Source of the DNA: an uncultured Aquimarina sp.
GTDB taxonomy: Bacteria; Bacteroidota; Bacteroidia; Flavobacteriales; Flavobacteriaceae
DNA: 64,000 nucleotides
Direction: 5' to 3'
Assembly: GCA_947497175.1 (NCBI GenBank)
Contig: CANMFM010000004.1
Span: 558,001 to 622,000 of the forward strand
A program made the position numbers and the translations under genes. This document shows, piece by piece, positions 46,543 through 55,838 of this stretch (positions are counted from its first letter, which is position 1; each line of letters opens with the position of its first letter). The notes beneath the pieces are model-generated. The model saw nothing but the letters and a program-made list of their open reading frames with translations. It was not told the origin of the DNA and searched no databases.

Positions 46543-47428
46543 AAGAACCGCTGCCTTACTCGCTGCTTTTGGAGCTAGTTTGATCTATGCGATCAATCAT
46601 ACGGTAGCCAAAGGGGTTATGCCAACGTATATCAAACCTTTTGGATTTATATTATTGAGAGTCCTAGGTGCGGCCATTTTATTTTGGATAGCATCAATTT
46701 GGGCTCCTAAACAAAGAATTGAAAAGAGTGACTGGCCAAGAGTAATTGCCTGTGCAATTTTTGGAATGGTAATTAATATGCTTATGTTTTTTAAGGGGTT
46801 GCAGTTATCGACGCCCATAAACAGTTCGGTTATGATTACGATCTCTCCTATTTTAGTCTTTTTATTATCTGCAATTCTTATCAAAGAGAAGATTACTTTG
46901 TTAAGAACTTTAGGCATATTATTAGGTTTTTCAGGCGCTTTAGGTCTTATCCTTTTTGGAGCAGAATTACGTCAGGATGCCCCTAATATTCCTTTGGGAA
47001 ATACTTTATTTATTATTAATGCTGCTTCATATGCACTGTATCTGGTATTGGTAAAACCATTAACTGCAAAATATCACTCTTTTACGCTAATGAAGTGGTT
47101 CTTTTTAATCGGTGTGATCATTAATTTCCCGATTACAATTTCAGAATTCAACGAAGTGCAATGGTCTTCTTTACCGTTTGATGTTATTCTGGTCATGGCT
47201 TTTGTAGTAATTGGCACTACATTTTTTACCTATTTATTAAATGTATTTGCATTAAGAACGCTAAAGGCTTCGACTATTGGAGCATTTATCTATTTACAGC
47301 CTCTATTAGCTATTAGTTTTGCTATGGTTATGGGCGCAGACTCTTTGAACGTCGTAAAAATCGTATCAGCATTATTGGTTTTTTTGGGAGTCTATCTGGT
47401 CACCAGAAAACCGAAAGCATCAGACTAA
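46535..47428 (+). CDS. EamA/DMT-family transporter (297 aa)
   Basis: Ten transmembrane helices in two EamA halves: FGASLIYAINHTVAKGVMPT, FILLRVLGAAILFWIASIWA, GLQLSTPINSSVMITISPIL and the second half FLIGVIINFPITISEF, LRTLKASTIGAFIYLQPLLA. Probable efflux or uptake of small metabolites; substrate unknown. Coupled to the ArsC-like gene by overlap and convergent with the thioesterase gene (9-nt overlap at the 3' ends). Confidence 0.9.
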   Translation: MDKRTAALLAAFGASLIYAINHTVAKGVMPTYIKPFGFILLRVLGAAILFWIASIWAPKQRIEKSDWPRVIACAIFGMVINMLMFFKGLQLSTPINSSVMITISPILVFLLSAILIKEKITLLRTLGILLGFSGALGLILFGAELRQDAPNIPLGNTLFIINAASYALYLVLVKPLTAKYHSFTLMKWFFLIGVIINFPITISEFNEVQWSSLPFDVILVMAFVVIGTTFFTYLLNVFALRTLKASTIGAFIYLQPLLAISFAMVMGADSLNVVKIVSALLVFLGVYLVTRKPKASD

Positions 47429-47896
47429 ATCGACTGGTTTTTTGCTAAATCTTCGTGTATCTTCTTTGGTAAGTATTCTAAAATTCTCTGGACGTTCAAT
47501 TTTGTCTAAAATCTTACGCATTTCTTCTGGTAAAGAAATTAATTTTCGAGTACCGAGATCCAGCCATGCACCCATCATCTCACATTGGGCAAAATTTCTT
47601 CCTTTATGATCATAAAAATAATGTCTGAATTCATAAAACATACCGTCTTCGCTCAAACCTGAAATTTCTAGAGAAACTTTTACCGGCCTTCCATAAAAAA
47701 CTTCCTTGAAATAGTAAATATGCTCATAAAAGACTACAGGACCAATATTAAAAGTACCCAATAATCGTTGATCAAATCCACTTTCCGATAAAAATGACAT
47801 CCGTGTATGAGCCGCAAATTCTATATACGATTTATTGGCCAAATGGCGATTAGCATCAATATCATTCCATCTAATCTCAAAATCTTTTATATACAT
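47420..47896 (-). CDS. Acyl-CoA thioesterase, hotdog fold (158 aa)
   Basis: 4HBT-type pattern: FEIRWNDIDANRHLANKSYI (active-site region with D and H), TRMSFLSESGFDQRLL, VVFYEHIYYFKEVFYGRPVK and FAQCEMMGAWLDLGTRKLIS. It hydrolyses acyl-CoA thioesters; chain length unknown. The 3' end overlaps the EamA gene on the other strand by 9 nt. Confidence 0.88.
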   Translation of the reverse strand: MYIKDFEIRWNDIDANRHLANKSYIEFAAHTRMSFLSESGFDQRLLGTFNIGPVVFYEHIYYFKEVFYGRPVKVSLEISGLSEDGMFYEFRHYFYDHKGRNFAQCEMMGAWLDLGTRKLISLPEEMRKILDKIERPENFRILTKEDTRRFSKKPVDLV

Positions 47897-48056
47897 ATCC
47901 CCTGGTTTTAGAATTACAAAATTACGAAAGATTTTATTATGCGCGCATAATAAATAAGGTGAACAATTACTAAGATAATACTAATTAACAATAAAGTAAC
48001 TACATCATCCTTGTTATCAAATGCTTATCGTATTATCTTATATAAAAATTTATACA

Positions 48057-49166
48057 ATGAGTCTAGAAAAATATTACACATTAGGAAAAACCGGATTAAG
48101 AGTGAGCAGATTAGCGCTGGGGACTATGACTTTTGGCGAAGATTGGGGCTGGGGTAGTGAAAAAAAAGCCGCAAAAGAGATTTTTGACCGCTATATTGAC
48201 GCTGGTGGTAATTTTATCGATACCGCAGACCTCTATACCAATGGAAATAGTGAAAAAATGGTAGGAGAATTCGTAAAGGATCGCAACCTTCGTGAAAAAG
48301 TAGTAATTGCCACCAAATTTAGCTATAATAATGATCCTGGTAATCCAAACGCTGGAGGAAACAGCAGAAAACATATTACACATGCAGTCGAAAACTCACT
48401 AAAAAGATTGGATACAGAATATATAGACCTTTACTTCTTGCATACCTGGGATATGCTTACTAAACCAGAAGAAGTTATGCGTACTCTTGATGATTTGGTA
48501 AAACAAGGTAAAATTTTACATGTGGGACTAAGCGACATCCCGGCATGGTATGTAAGCCGGGCCCAGACTATTTCAGAGTTCAGAGGTTACGAACCGGTCT
48601 CTACAATGCAGTTAGAATATTCTTTAGTGGAACGAAATATAGAAAAGGAATTTATCCCTCTAGGCCAGGAAATGGGAATAGGTACTATGGTATGGAGCCC
48701 ATTGGCAAGTGGATTATTATCAGGTAAATATAAACCTTCAGAAGGAGGTATCGATGGAGAAGGAAGGTTGAAAACCATGGAGGGTAGTAATAATAAAGCT
48801 TTTGATAAAAACACAGAGAGAAATTGGAAAATTGTAGCTACACTTGAAGAGGTTGCTAAAGAAATTAATCAGCCCATGGCTAGTGTCGCTTTAAACTGGG
48901 TTGCTAATCGACCAGGTATTTCTAGTGTAATTATTGGTGCTACCAAAATGCATCAACTTGAAGAAAATCTAAAAGCTTTGGATTTTGATATTCCACATGA
49001 TCTAAAACAAAAACTAAAAGAAGCTGGTAATCCAGTAACCGAGTTTCCGTATTCATTTTTTGAACCAGAAATGCAAGCAATGCTTACTGGTGGAGCCAAG
49101 GTAGGACACAAACCTAAGAGTTATTGGAGCGATGTGAGTATTGAAGCACAACCTGCTGGTGTTTAA
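48057..49166 (+). CDS. Aldo/keto reductase (369 aa)
   Basis: AKR TIM-barrel pattern: LGKTGLRVSRLALGTMTFGE, GNFIDTADLYTNGNSEKMVG (catalytic D and Y), VVIATKFSYNNDPGNPNAGG (K) and LYFLHTWDMLTKPEEVMRTL (H), with the NADPH site ISSVIIGATKMHQLEENLKA. I use ATG 48057 (MSLEKYYTLGK); the frame from ATG 48021 adds 12 residues unlike the family. Substrate unknown. A terminator follows. Confidence 0.92.
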   Translation: MSLEKYYTLGKTGLRVSRLALGTMTFGEDWGWGSEKKAAKEIFDRYIDAGGNFIDTADLYTNGNSEKMVGEFVKDRNLREKVVIATKFSYNNDPGNPNAGGNSRKHITHAVENSLKRLDTEYIDLYFLHTWDMLTKPEEVMRTLDDLVKQGKILHVGLSDIPAWYVSRAQTISEFRGYEPVSTMQLEYSLVERNIEKEFIPLGQEMGIGTMVWSPLASGLLSGKYKPSEGGIDGEGRLKTMEGSNNKAFDKNTERNWKIVATLEEVAKEINQPMASVALNWVANRPGISSVIIGATKMHQLEENLKALDFDIPHDLKQKLKEAGNPVTEFPYSFFEPEMQAMLTGGAKVGHKPKSYWSDVSIEAQPAGV

Positions 49167-49189
49167 AAAACAAAGAAATGATTTAGAAC

Positions 49190-49220
49190 TACCGGTTTTT
49201 TGTACAAAACCGGTATTTTT
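49190..49220 (+). terminator. Terminator after the aldo/keto reductase gene
   Basis: TACCGGTTTT (49190-49199) pairs with AAAACCGGTA (49206-49215) around TTGTAC, then ATTTTTAT. Ends 20 nt before the AraC-type gene. Confidence 0.75.
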
Positions 49221-49240
49221 ATAGGTATACCTTTTAAAAC

Positions 49241-50152
49241 ATGAGTGAGGATTCGAAAATTAAAGCCTACGATAAGCTCTCTGACCTGTATGCTGATGAA
49301 AATGTTGGACAACGTATTGTTCAGGATACTGATTTTACCATTCATCGTATGGAAAACGTACATCACAAGCCAGTACAATCACCCATTTTTAGAGCAAACT
49401 ACTTTTCGTTTGTACTGATCAAAAAAGGGAAGAGTTTCTATACCATCGATGATCACAAATTTTATACAAAACCTCACACTTTATATTTTACAAATCCTGG
49501 CCATTTAAAATCTTTTGGAATCGAAAAAGTAGTACACGGATTTATAATTACCTCATCAGAAGAATATTTGAAAGAGCATATCCATAACTCAGTCTTTGAT
49601 GAATTTTCTTTTTTATTAACCGAAATGGTACCTCCTTGTTTTCTTGATCAATTAAAATTCGAAGAACTAAATCAATTAGCAGAACAAATTCTTGAAGAGC
49701 AAGAAAAAAAATCAACATTGCGACATAAAATTGTAAGTTCTCTTTTTATGGTCTTCTTATTGAAAATTAAAGAATATCTGTTAAAAGATGATTCTTTTAA
49801 ACTAGCTTACGATCGCGATAGTCAGATTGTAAATCAATTTAAAAAAGATCTTGAAAGTACGTTTCGGTCAGATTCATTAAAAAATGGTGCTTTACAGGTA
49901 GCCACTTTTGCAGAAGCACAACAATTGCATCCGGCATATTTTTCTACCGTTGTAAAAACCAAAACCGGAAAATCTGCTAATCGCTGGATACAGGACAAAA
50001 CTATAGCCGAAGCCCAGGCATTACTTTCAAAATCTTCGATTGCCGTAAAACAGATTGCGTATCGATTAGGTTTTAATGAACCCACACATTTTTCAAAATT
50101 CTTCAAAAAACTCGTAGGTACTACTCCAAATCAGTATCGAAATCAAAAGTGA
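49241..50152 (+). CDS. AraC-family transcriptional regulator (303 aa)
   Basis: N-terminal cupin-like sensing domain (FVLIKKGKSFYTIDDHKFYT, KPHTLYFTNPGHLKSFGIEK) and C-terminal AraC HTH pair: FAEAQQLHPAYFSTVVKTKT and VKQIAYRLGFNEPTHFSKFF, ending KKLVGTTPNQYRNQK. Full length for the family. The SDR gene 288 nt downstream is a possible target. Confidence 0.92.
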   Translation: MSEDSKIKAYDKLSDLYADENVGQRIVQDTDFTIHRMENVHHKPVQSPIFRANYFSFVLIKKGKSFYTIDDHKFYTKPHTLYFTNPGHLKSFGIEKVVHGFIITSSEEYLKEHIHNSVFDEFSFLLTEMVPPCFLDQLKFEELNQLAEQILEEQEKKSTLRHKIVSSLFMVFLLKIKEYLLKDDSFKLAYDRDSQIVNQFKKDLESTFRSDSLKNGALQVATFAEAQQLHPAYFSTVVKTKTGKSANRWIQDKTIAEAQALLSKSSIAVKQIAYRLGFNEPTHFSKFFKKLVGTTPNQYRNQK

Positions 50153-50319
50153 GTATGTAGTTTATTGTTAATAGTTCATAGCTTTTATACGACCCTCTAT
50201 ACTGATCAAAAGTTAGTGACTAAGAACTAGTCTAAAAAATATACCATTCTTCCTAAAAAATATGCCTTTATGCGCTTGGTTTTCTTAAGGATATTTGCGA
50301 TGTAATTAATATTCAACCC

Positions 50320-50425
50320 GTCGCTTCGAGTGATTTCGCCCTTGAGAGAAATAGTATCGAGAAGGTCTCTAAAGAAACCAGATTTTGATACACCTCATGT
50401 TGATCGACACTCGACCTGACGATTA
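50320..50425. repeat. Dispersed repeat region between the AraC and SDR genes
   Basis: CCCGTCGCTTCGAGTGATTT and AGTATCGAGAAGGTCTC form an imperfect palindrome, and further GATCGACACTCGACCTGACG resembles the CGACAC/CTCGA repeats at 35.7 and 37.3 kb. No coding frame. Confidence 0.35.
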
Positions 50426-50440
50426 AAAAAATATAATATC

Positions 50441-51208
50441 ATGAAAACTTTAGAAAACAAGATCGCATTGGTTACAGGAAGTAGCCGTGGACTAGGAAAA
50501 GAAATGGCTATTAGATTGGCACAACAAGGAGCGGACATTTTGGTAACCTACAACTCAAACCAATCACAAGCAGATGAAACCGTAAACGAAATTGAAGCCC
50601 TGGGTCAAAAAGCAGCTGCTTTTCAGTTAAATGTAGGCGAAGTTTCTACTTTTGATGCTTTTTTCTCAGAAATTAAAACCAGTTTAGAGCAACATTGGGG
50701 CGCCTCAAAATTTGACATCTTAGTGAATAACGCAGGTATAATTGCACATCAGATGGTAGCCGAAACTTCAGAAAGTACATTTGATAGCCTAATGAACATA
50801 CAGCTCAAAGGACCTTTCTTTATCACACAAAAAGCGCTTGAACTACTTAACGACGGTGGAAGAATTATCAACGTTTCTACGGGATTAGCACGTTTTTCTA
50901 TTCCTGGATATGGTGCCTATGCCGCAATGAAATCAGGTATCGAAGTATTTACCCGTTATCTCGCCAAAGAAATCGGAAGTCGACAAATCACCGTAAATGT
51001 AATAGCTCCCGGTGCTATTAATACTGATATGAATAAAACTGCTCTTGAAAACAATCCTGAATTAGAAAAGATGCTATCATCGGTAACCGCCTTGGGCCGT
51101 GTCGGAGTAGCAAAAGATATAGGTGGTGTAGTTGCTTTTCTGGCCAGCGAAGATGCACGTTGGATTAACGGTCAAAGAATTGAAGCTTCTGGCGGAATGT
51201 TTTTATAA
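50441..51208 (+). CDS. Short-chain dehydrogenase/reductase (255 aa)
   Basis: Classical SDR: nucleotide site VTGSSRGLGKEMAIRLAQQG, NNAG at DILVNNAGIIAHQ, catalytic S/Y/K in INVSTGLARFSIPGYGAYAAMK (Tyr and Lys of YxxxK), and C-terminal WINGQRIEASGGMFL. NADPH-dependent reduction of an unknown substrate (3-oxoacyl-reductase-like). Confidence 0.93.
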   Translation: MKTLENKIALVTGSSRGLGKEMAIRLAQQGADILVTYNSNQSQADETVNEIEALGQKAAAFQLNVGEVSTFDAFFSEIKTSLEQHWGASKFDILVNNAGIIAHQMVAETSESTFDSLMNIQLKGPFFITQKALELLNDGGRIINVSTGLARFSIPGYGAYAAMKSGIEVFTRYLAKEIGSRQITVNVIAPGAINTDMNKTALENNPELEKMLSSVTALGRVGVAKDIGGVVAFLASEDARWINGQRIEASGGMFL

Positions 51209-51260
51209 AAATTTAGTATGGTCTGTAAAAATCTATAGAATACTATCCCCATGAAAAAAA

Positions 51261-51283
51261 AGGTTGCCTGATACAGGCAACCT
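51261..51283. terminator. Bidirectional terminator between SDR and HPF genes
   Basis: AGGTTGCCTG (51261-51270) pairs perfectly with CAGGCAACCT (51274-51283) around ATA. Minus-strand read-out ends in eight T, ideal for the HPF operon; plus side ends CTTTTC. Confidence 0.8.
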
Positions 51284-51348
51284 CTTTTCAAACAATCAAA
51301 TTATGAAAGCATCACTTATAGAAAACCATAAGGGGAACTTAGCGGTTT

Positions 51349-51654
51349 CTATGTAATTTTTTTATACAGTTTTTCTTTTCTTTTACTTAATTGATCTTTT
51401 AAATCTCGTATTGTGTTATTAATGGCATATTCAAAACTAACCTCATCAGATGATGCATAAATTCTTGGCCCTGGGAGACTAAGTCTAATTCCGCAGATGT
51501 TTCCTTTCTCAACATCTTTTTCTTCTTTTTTAAAGAATACATCAGCTCTAATAACAAAGGGATATTTATTCCCTAATTTTTCTAATCGTTTAAGAGCAAA
51601 AGCTTCTAAATAATTGCTTGTGTTTACATTTTGATATTCAAAAACTGTTTTCAT
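51349..51654 (-). CDS. Ribosome hibernation promoting factor / RaiA-like protein (101 aa)
   Basis: Start at ATG 51654 (MKTVFEYQNVNTSNYLEAFA). The short HPF/RaiA fold follows: LEKLGNKYPFVIRADVFFKK, VEKGNICGIRLSLPGPRIYA and SSDEVSFEYAINNTIRDLKD, with a basic tail (LSKRKEKLYKKIT). Length fits the short HPF form. Binds ribosomes in stationary phase. The longer frame from ATG 51684 adds 10 residues. Last gene of a four-gene group. Confidence 0.9.
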   Translation of the reverse strand: MKTVFEYQNVNTSNYLEAFALKRLEKLGNKYPFVIRADVFFKKEEKDVEKGNICGIRLSLPGPRIYASSDEVSFEYAINNTIRDLKDQLSKRKEKLYKKIT

Positions 51655-51701
51655 ATGTATTCCATTTTGTATGATACTCTGCATGCATCGTGTTTATGTT
51701 T

Positions 51702-51923
51702 TTAGATTTGGATGATCCCGTTTAGTCTTCGGTCTATCTTTCTCTTTTTCTGAGTAATCTGTTTCATGACATCCATTAAGTAAGGGTCTCTTGTCTTTTT
51801 ATAAATTTCATTAATTCGCAACACTAATGACTTTGCTTCTCTTGACGCATAAACCTTATCGCTGGTTGTCATATGTGACATTCTTCTTTTCTTAAATTCT
51901 AGTGCTTTTTTTAATATTTCCAT
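51702..51923 (-). CDS. Small conserved-looking basic protein, unknown function (73 aa)
   Basis: Highly charged and helical: ILKKALEFKKRRMSHMTTSD, KVYASREAKSLVLRINEIYK and MKQITQKKRKIDRRLNGIIQ. No signal peptide. It is 47 nt before the HPF start at 51654 (17 nt from the upstream ATG) and 21 nt after the prohibitin-like gene, so co-transcription is likely. I do not recognise a family. Confidence 0.65.
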   Translation of the reverse strand: MEILKKALEFKKRRMSHMTTSDKVYASREAKSLVLRINEIYKKTRDPYLMDVMKQITQKKRKIDRRLNGIIQI

Positions 51924-51944
51924 ATCTATTGTTTTATAATTGGA

Positions 51945-52724
51945 CTACTCATCTGTATCTATCAAGAATGGAGTCTTACCATCGGTAACAATAATTTTGC
52001 TATTAGGTGACTCTGATAATTTATTAAATGCTTCGATACTTCTGATCTTAATAATCTCTTTTGTTAATCCTTCAGAAAGTATTTTTTGAGCATCGCGCTC
52101 TCCTTCTGCATTAATTATTTTTCTATCTGCTTCCAATTTGGCTTGATCTATTACAAATTTCATTCGCATGGCATCCTGTTCGGCTTGTAATTTTCTTTCT
52201 ATTGAATTGGCAAGTCCTCTTGGTAATTGTATACTTTTCATTAAAACTGCAATTAATTCAATACCATTTGCCTGTTTTTCTAAATTAGTTTTCATTTTAT
52301 TTTTTATCTCCTCTTCGATTGTAGCTCGCATACCTGAATGCATATCTTTTGCAAAAAACTGTGCACACACGTCTGAAGATGCTGATCTAAAAACGCTGGT
52401 GATTATCGATTCATAATCTCTGCCCAAGTTTTCTAAAACACTTGGAATTTTATCCTTTTCTAATCGATAAAGGATTGATATTTCTGAGTTAACACTAAGC
52501 CCTTCTTTGCTTGGCAAGCTCAGAATCAATTTTATGTTATTTGTTTGGGTAGATTCTTTTATAATCTTACTAACCAAAGGATTATACATCACTGTTCCTT
52601 GTGTAGAGACCTTGTCAGAAAACTTACCCAACGTTTGTTTTACTCCTGCTTCGCCAGGCCTAATTACTGCACAGTTACTAAGTAACATCCCTACTCCGAT
52701 CAACATTCCAAGAGGTATTCTCAT
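51945..52724 (-). CDS. Prohibitin/SPFH-family lipoprotein (259 aa)
   Basis: Lipobox in MLIGVGMLLSNCAVIRPG makes it lipid-anchored, unlike most SPFH proteins that use an N-terminal helix. SPFH domain: EAGVKQTLGKFSDKVSTQGT, VMYNPLVSKIIKESTQTNNI, EISILYRLEKDKIPSVLENL and LPRGLANSIERKLQAEQDAM, then the coiled coil ADRKIINAEGERDAQKILSE. Likely forms membrane-associated rings. Same group as the HPF gene. Confidence 0.88.
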   Translation of the reverse strand: MRIPLGMLIGVGMLLSNCAVIRPGEAGVKQTLGKFSDKVSTQGTVMYNPLVSKIIKESTQTNNIKLILSLPSKEGLSVNSEISILYRLEKDKIPSVLENLGRDYESIITSVFRSASSDVCAQFFAKDMHSGMRATIEEEIKNKMKTNLEKQANGIELIAVLMKSIQLPRGLANSIERKLQAEQDAMRMKFVIDQAKLEADRKIINAEGERDAQKILSEGLTKEIIKIRSIEAFNKLSESPNSKIIVTDGKTPFLIDTDE

Positions 52725-52771
52725 AGCTACATTTTTAAATGAAACATTCTGACAACTTATACATCTTCTAC

Positions 52772-53320
52772 TTATATTTTTAATCGTATGCCAAAGCCTT
52801 CAAAATCATTGGCATCTATTGGAAAAAAGTTTTTTACCATTCTTACTTTTTGAAGATTTTTGAACTTCTTATCCCAATGGCCTTGGTATGACATACTCGA
52901 TGAATCTGATGTTTTTGATTGTACCAGAGCTCTTACAGAATACTCGTTGCAAATCCTTTCATTTATTCGGTCTAATGCTACATTAAATCGAATAATGTCA
53001 TTATTTTTAATATCCTTGTGTAAATATTCTAGATTTTGAGACAAATAAGAAATCACTTTATAAGAATTACATTGATGATAGGTATAATGCTTCAGAACGA
53101 TATTTTTTCTATTGACATCGACCTTACATAAGTCTTTAGAATTATACCCTCGATGTTGCTTGATTATCGCAGTACTTAAATCTTCAAATGAGGTTGTAAT
53201 ACAATATGATAAAGGTTTATCGGTAGCATATAAAAACAGAGCATCTAAAGTTTCCAGTACCGTAGCATTTCCATTTCCACAAACAAACATTATTACGAGT
53301 ATACTTAGGAACTTTCTCAT
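52772..53320 (-). CDS. Secreted protein of unknown function (182 aa)
   Basis: Signal peptide (MRKFLSILVIMFVCGNGNAT). The body has six cysteines (for example DKPLSYCITTS, SKDLCKVDV, HQCNSYKVISY, INERICNEYS) and repeated Tyr/Asn/Lys. I do not recognise a family. First gene of the minus-strand group with the prohibitin-like and HPF genes. Confidence 0.7.
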   Translation of the reverse strand: MRKFLSILVIMFVCGNGNATVLETLDALFLYATDKPLSYCITTSFEDLSTAIIKQHRGYNSKDLCKVDVNRKNIVLKHYTYHQCNSYKVISYLSQNLEYLHKDIKNNDIIRFNVALDRINERICNEYSVRALVQSKTSDSSSMSYQGHWDKKFKNLQKVRMVKNFFPIDANDFEGFGIRLKI

Positions 53321-53393
53321 GTTTTCTATATTTGTAGTTACACAATCATTTTAATGTTTTAGTAATTGATTTACACAATATTATAAAAAGTTT

Positions 53394-53439
53394 TTCATAT
53401 ATTTTTATTTATATTTGTAATCATTTACATAAAATAAAT
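53394..53439. promoter_or_regulatory. Regulatory region upstream of the LysR gene with repeat copy A
   Basis: 53394-53416 is a 23-nt A/T segment identical to 56118-56140. It contains TATATTTG (53410-53417), a TAnnTTTG -7 box 25 nt before the ATG, followed by the inverted repeat TGTAA-TCAT-TTACA (53416-53429). Positions fit promoter plus LysR autoregulatory site. Confidence 0.5.
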
Positions 53440-53441
53440 TT

Positions 53442-54362
53442 ATGAATTACACTTTACATCAATTACAGATTTTCTTGAAAATAGCTGAAAAAGAAAGCAT
53501 CACAAAAGCTTCAGAAGAATTGCATCTCACCCAGCCTGCAGTATCCATTCAGCTTAGAAATTTTCAAGATCAGTTTCCTATTCCGCTAACAGAAGTTATC
53601 GGTCGGAAACTGTATATTACAGATTTTGGTAAAGAAATTGCTCTTGCGGCGCAAAAGATACTTGATGAGGTAAATCAAATAACTTATAAAACTACTGCTT
53701 ATCAAGGTCAATTATCTGGGGTATTAAAAATTTCTGTAGTTTCTACCGGAAAATATATTATACCCTATTTCTTGTCAGATTTTATGAAACTGCACGAAGG
53801 AGTTGATTTGGTACTAGATGTTACCAATAAGGAACGTGTTATCCACAGTTTAGAAGAAAATAATGTTGACTTTTCATTGGTTTCTGTATTACCCAAGCAT
53901 CTACAAATAGAAAAAACTAAGCTTATGGAAAACCAACTATTTTTAGTAGGAAATAATTCCGAAAATTTTAGCAATAAAACGTACAGTAAATCTATACTCA
54001 CAAAACTGCCTTTGATTTATAGAGAAAAAGGATCAGGTACAAGGCATACAATGGAAAAATATTTAGAACAAAACAATATTCCTGTAAGAAAAAAAATGGA
54101 ACTCACCTCTAACGAAGCTGTAAAACAAGCTGTTATTGCGGGATTAGGATATTCGATAATGCCACTTATCGGTATTCGTAATGACCTGGAAGCTGGTCGT
54201 TTACAGATAATACCCGTTAAAGGTTTTCCTATAAAATCAATTTGGAACCTAATATGGCTAAAAAACAAAAAATTCTCACCTGTGGCTCAGGCCTTTTTGG
54301 ATTATGTAGATGAAAATAAAGATCAAATCATTAAGAATACATTTAATATCTTAAACGAGTAA
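53442..54362 (+). CDS. LysR-family regulator, CbbR/CmpR-like (306 aa)
   Basis: HTH at the N-terminus (MNYTLHQLQIFLKIAEKESI, KASEELHLTQPAVSIQLRNF), then the LysR substrate domain: GQLSGVLKISVVSTGKYIIP, IYREKGSGTRHTMEKYLEQN and VIAGLGYSIMPLIGIRNDLE. The HTH plus YREKGSGTR pattern is that of CbbR/CmpR-like regulators. It lies next to an SbtA-like bicarbonate transporter, which those regulators often control. Confidence 0.92.
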   Translation: MNYTLHQLQIFLKIAEKESITKASEELHLTQPAVSIQLRNFQDQFPIPLTEVIGRKLYITDFGKEIALAAQKILDEVNQITYKTTAYQGQLSGVLKISVVSTGKYIIPYFLSDFMKLHEGVDLVLDVTNKERVIHSLEENNVDFSLVSVLPKHLQIEKTKLMENQLFLVGNNSENFSNKTYSKSILTKLPLIYREKGSGTRHTMEKYLEQNNIPVRKKMELTSNEAVKQAVIAGLGYSIMPLIGIRNDLEAGRLQIIPVKGFPIKSIWNLIWLKNKKFSPVAQAFLDYVDENKDQIIKNTFNILNE

Positions 54363-54523
54363 GATACAAATCTTAAATTAATCCTTTTATCATCTTATTA
54401 CAACACAAGGTTCCCTTGCAAAAAGAGAACCTGTGGTATACATCTGACACCCGTACTACTTCAGGCTTTGCAGGTGTAGGTTATGAAACTATCTTCTACG
54501 TAAAAAACAGAGGATACTCTGAT

Positions 54524-55486
54524 TTAAACCATTTGTACAATGCAAAGATATAGCGGTAATCCTACCGTAATGTTAAAGGGAAAAGTAACAGCAAGTGCCA
54601 TAGGTACATAGAGCCCCGGATTAGCCTTTGGTGCTGCTAATCGCATAGCCGCGGGAACCGCAATATAGGAAGCACTGGCAGCAAGTATAGATAGTAAAAA
54701 TCGATTTCCTATACTTTCAATAAACATACTACTAATAAAGGCAACGGCTATACCATTAACAAGTGGAATTACAATTGAAAACACGGTTGCAAACCAACCT
54801 TTCTTCAAAAATGAAGATATTTTCTTTCCACTGGTAATCCCCATATCAAGAAGAAATACAGCCAAAAAGCCTTTAAAAATATCTGTGGTAAATGGTTTTA
54901 TTCCTTCTGCTTGTTGTTCGCTCGCAAGAAACCCTATAACAAGGCTACCAATAATTAGAAGAACACTGCCATTGGTTAAGGCATGTTTTAAAACCTTTCC
55001 CAGCGGTATTGCATCTTTTTTATTCTTATTCATTATAGACATTAAAAGAACGCCAACCATGATCGAAGGCGCCTCCATAATGGCCATTACGGCAACCATA
55101 TGGCCACCAAAAGGGATTTGCTCTATCTCTAAAAATGAAAGTGCGGTAACAAAGGTTACCGCACTTACTGATCCGTAGGATGCAGCAATCGCACCCGAAT
55201 CAGAGATATTGTATTTTTGCCTCAATATAAAGAATGTATACAACGGTACAATGAGTGCTAACAATACACCAAAGCCTAGTGACCAAAAAATTTCTGCGCT
55301 TAATTCGCTATGCGAAAGCTCTTGCCCGCCCTTAAAGCCAATAGACAACAGCAGATAAAATGAGATAAACTTTGAAGAGCTTTCTGGAATTTCTAAGTCA
55401 CTTTTTAGTCGTACTGCAATAATTCCAAGAAAAAAAAACAGTAATGCAGGATTAGTAAGATTGTCTATTAATAAATGTAAATCCAT
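54524..55486 (-). CDS. SbtA-like sodium-dependent bicarbonate transporter (DUF897, 320 aa)
   Basis: About ten transmembrane helices in inverted halves: ALLFFFLGIIAVRLKSDLEI, FKGGQELSHSELSAEIFWSL, SGAIAASYGSVSAVTFVTAL and ASYIAVPAAMRLAAPKANPG (the conserved substrate-site region AxSYIAVPAAMR). Family: Na+-driven HCO3- import. The regulatory PII-like SbtB partner is not present here; the two upstream small genes are of another type. Convergent with the LysR gene. Confidence 0.9.
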   Translation of the reverse strand: MDLHLLIDNLTNPALLFFFLGIIAVRLKSDLEIPESSSKFISFYLLLSIGFKGGQELSHSELSAEIFWSLGFGVLLALIVPLYTFFILRQKYNISDSGAIAASYGSVSAVTFVTALSFLEIEQIPFGGHMVAVMAIMEAPSIMVGVLLMSIMNKNKKDAIPLGKVLKHALTNGSVLLIIGSLVIGFLASEQQAEGIKPFTTDIFKGFLAVFLLDMGITSGKKISSFLKKGWFATVFSIVIPLVNGIAVAFISSMFIESIGNRFLLSILAASASYIAVPAAMRLAAPKANPGLYVPMALAVTFPFNITVGLPLYLCIVQMV

Positions 55487-55538
55487 AAAATAGTATCTCT
55501 GATTATATAATTAGGTATAGTGTATTATTCTACTGATT

Positions 55539-55820
55539 TTAAACTAAAGTAATTTGGATATCGCTTTCAATCTTTAGCGCTACTCCTTCTTTTTTGGCTT
55601 CCAAAATTAGTTCTTTGATAACCTCTTTTGCTTTGATCAGTTCATCCATTCTATTGTATAAATGAGGGGTCTCATCATCACAATTTTGCTCAATAATACT
55701 AAGCCTTTGTAGTTTATGAAAGTTAATTTTCTTATCGATAATGGTGTTTAAGATATCTGAAGCTTCAGATGGAGTAAAGGTTCCGTCTAATAATTTAATT
55801 TTTTGATCCGTAAGTGTCAT
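55539..55820 (-). CDS. Small conserved Bacteroidota protein (93 aa)
   Basis: MTLTDQKIKLLDGTFTPSEA, then SDILNTIIDKKINFHKLQRL, IIEQNCDDETPHLYNRMDEL and KAKEVIKELILEAKKEGVAL. Proteins beginning with a similar LxDGTFxPSEA motif are frequent in Bacteroidota but unassigned. Cytoplasmic and helical. 52 nt upstream of the sbtA-like gene, same strand. Confidence 0.75.
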   Translation of the reverse strand: MTLTDQKIKLLDGTFTPSEASDILNTIIDKKINFHKLQRLSIIEQNCDDETPHLYNRMDELIKAKEVIKELILEAKKEGVALKIESDIQITLV

Positions 55821-55838
55821 AATTTTGAATTTTAATAA

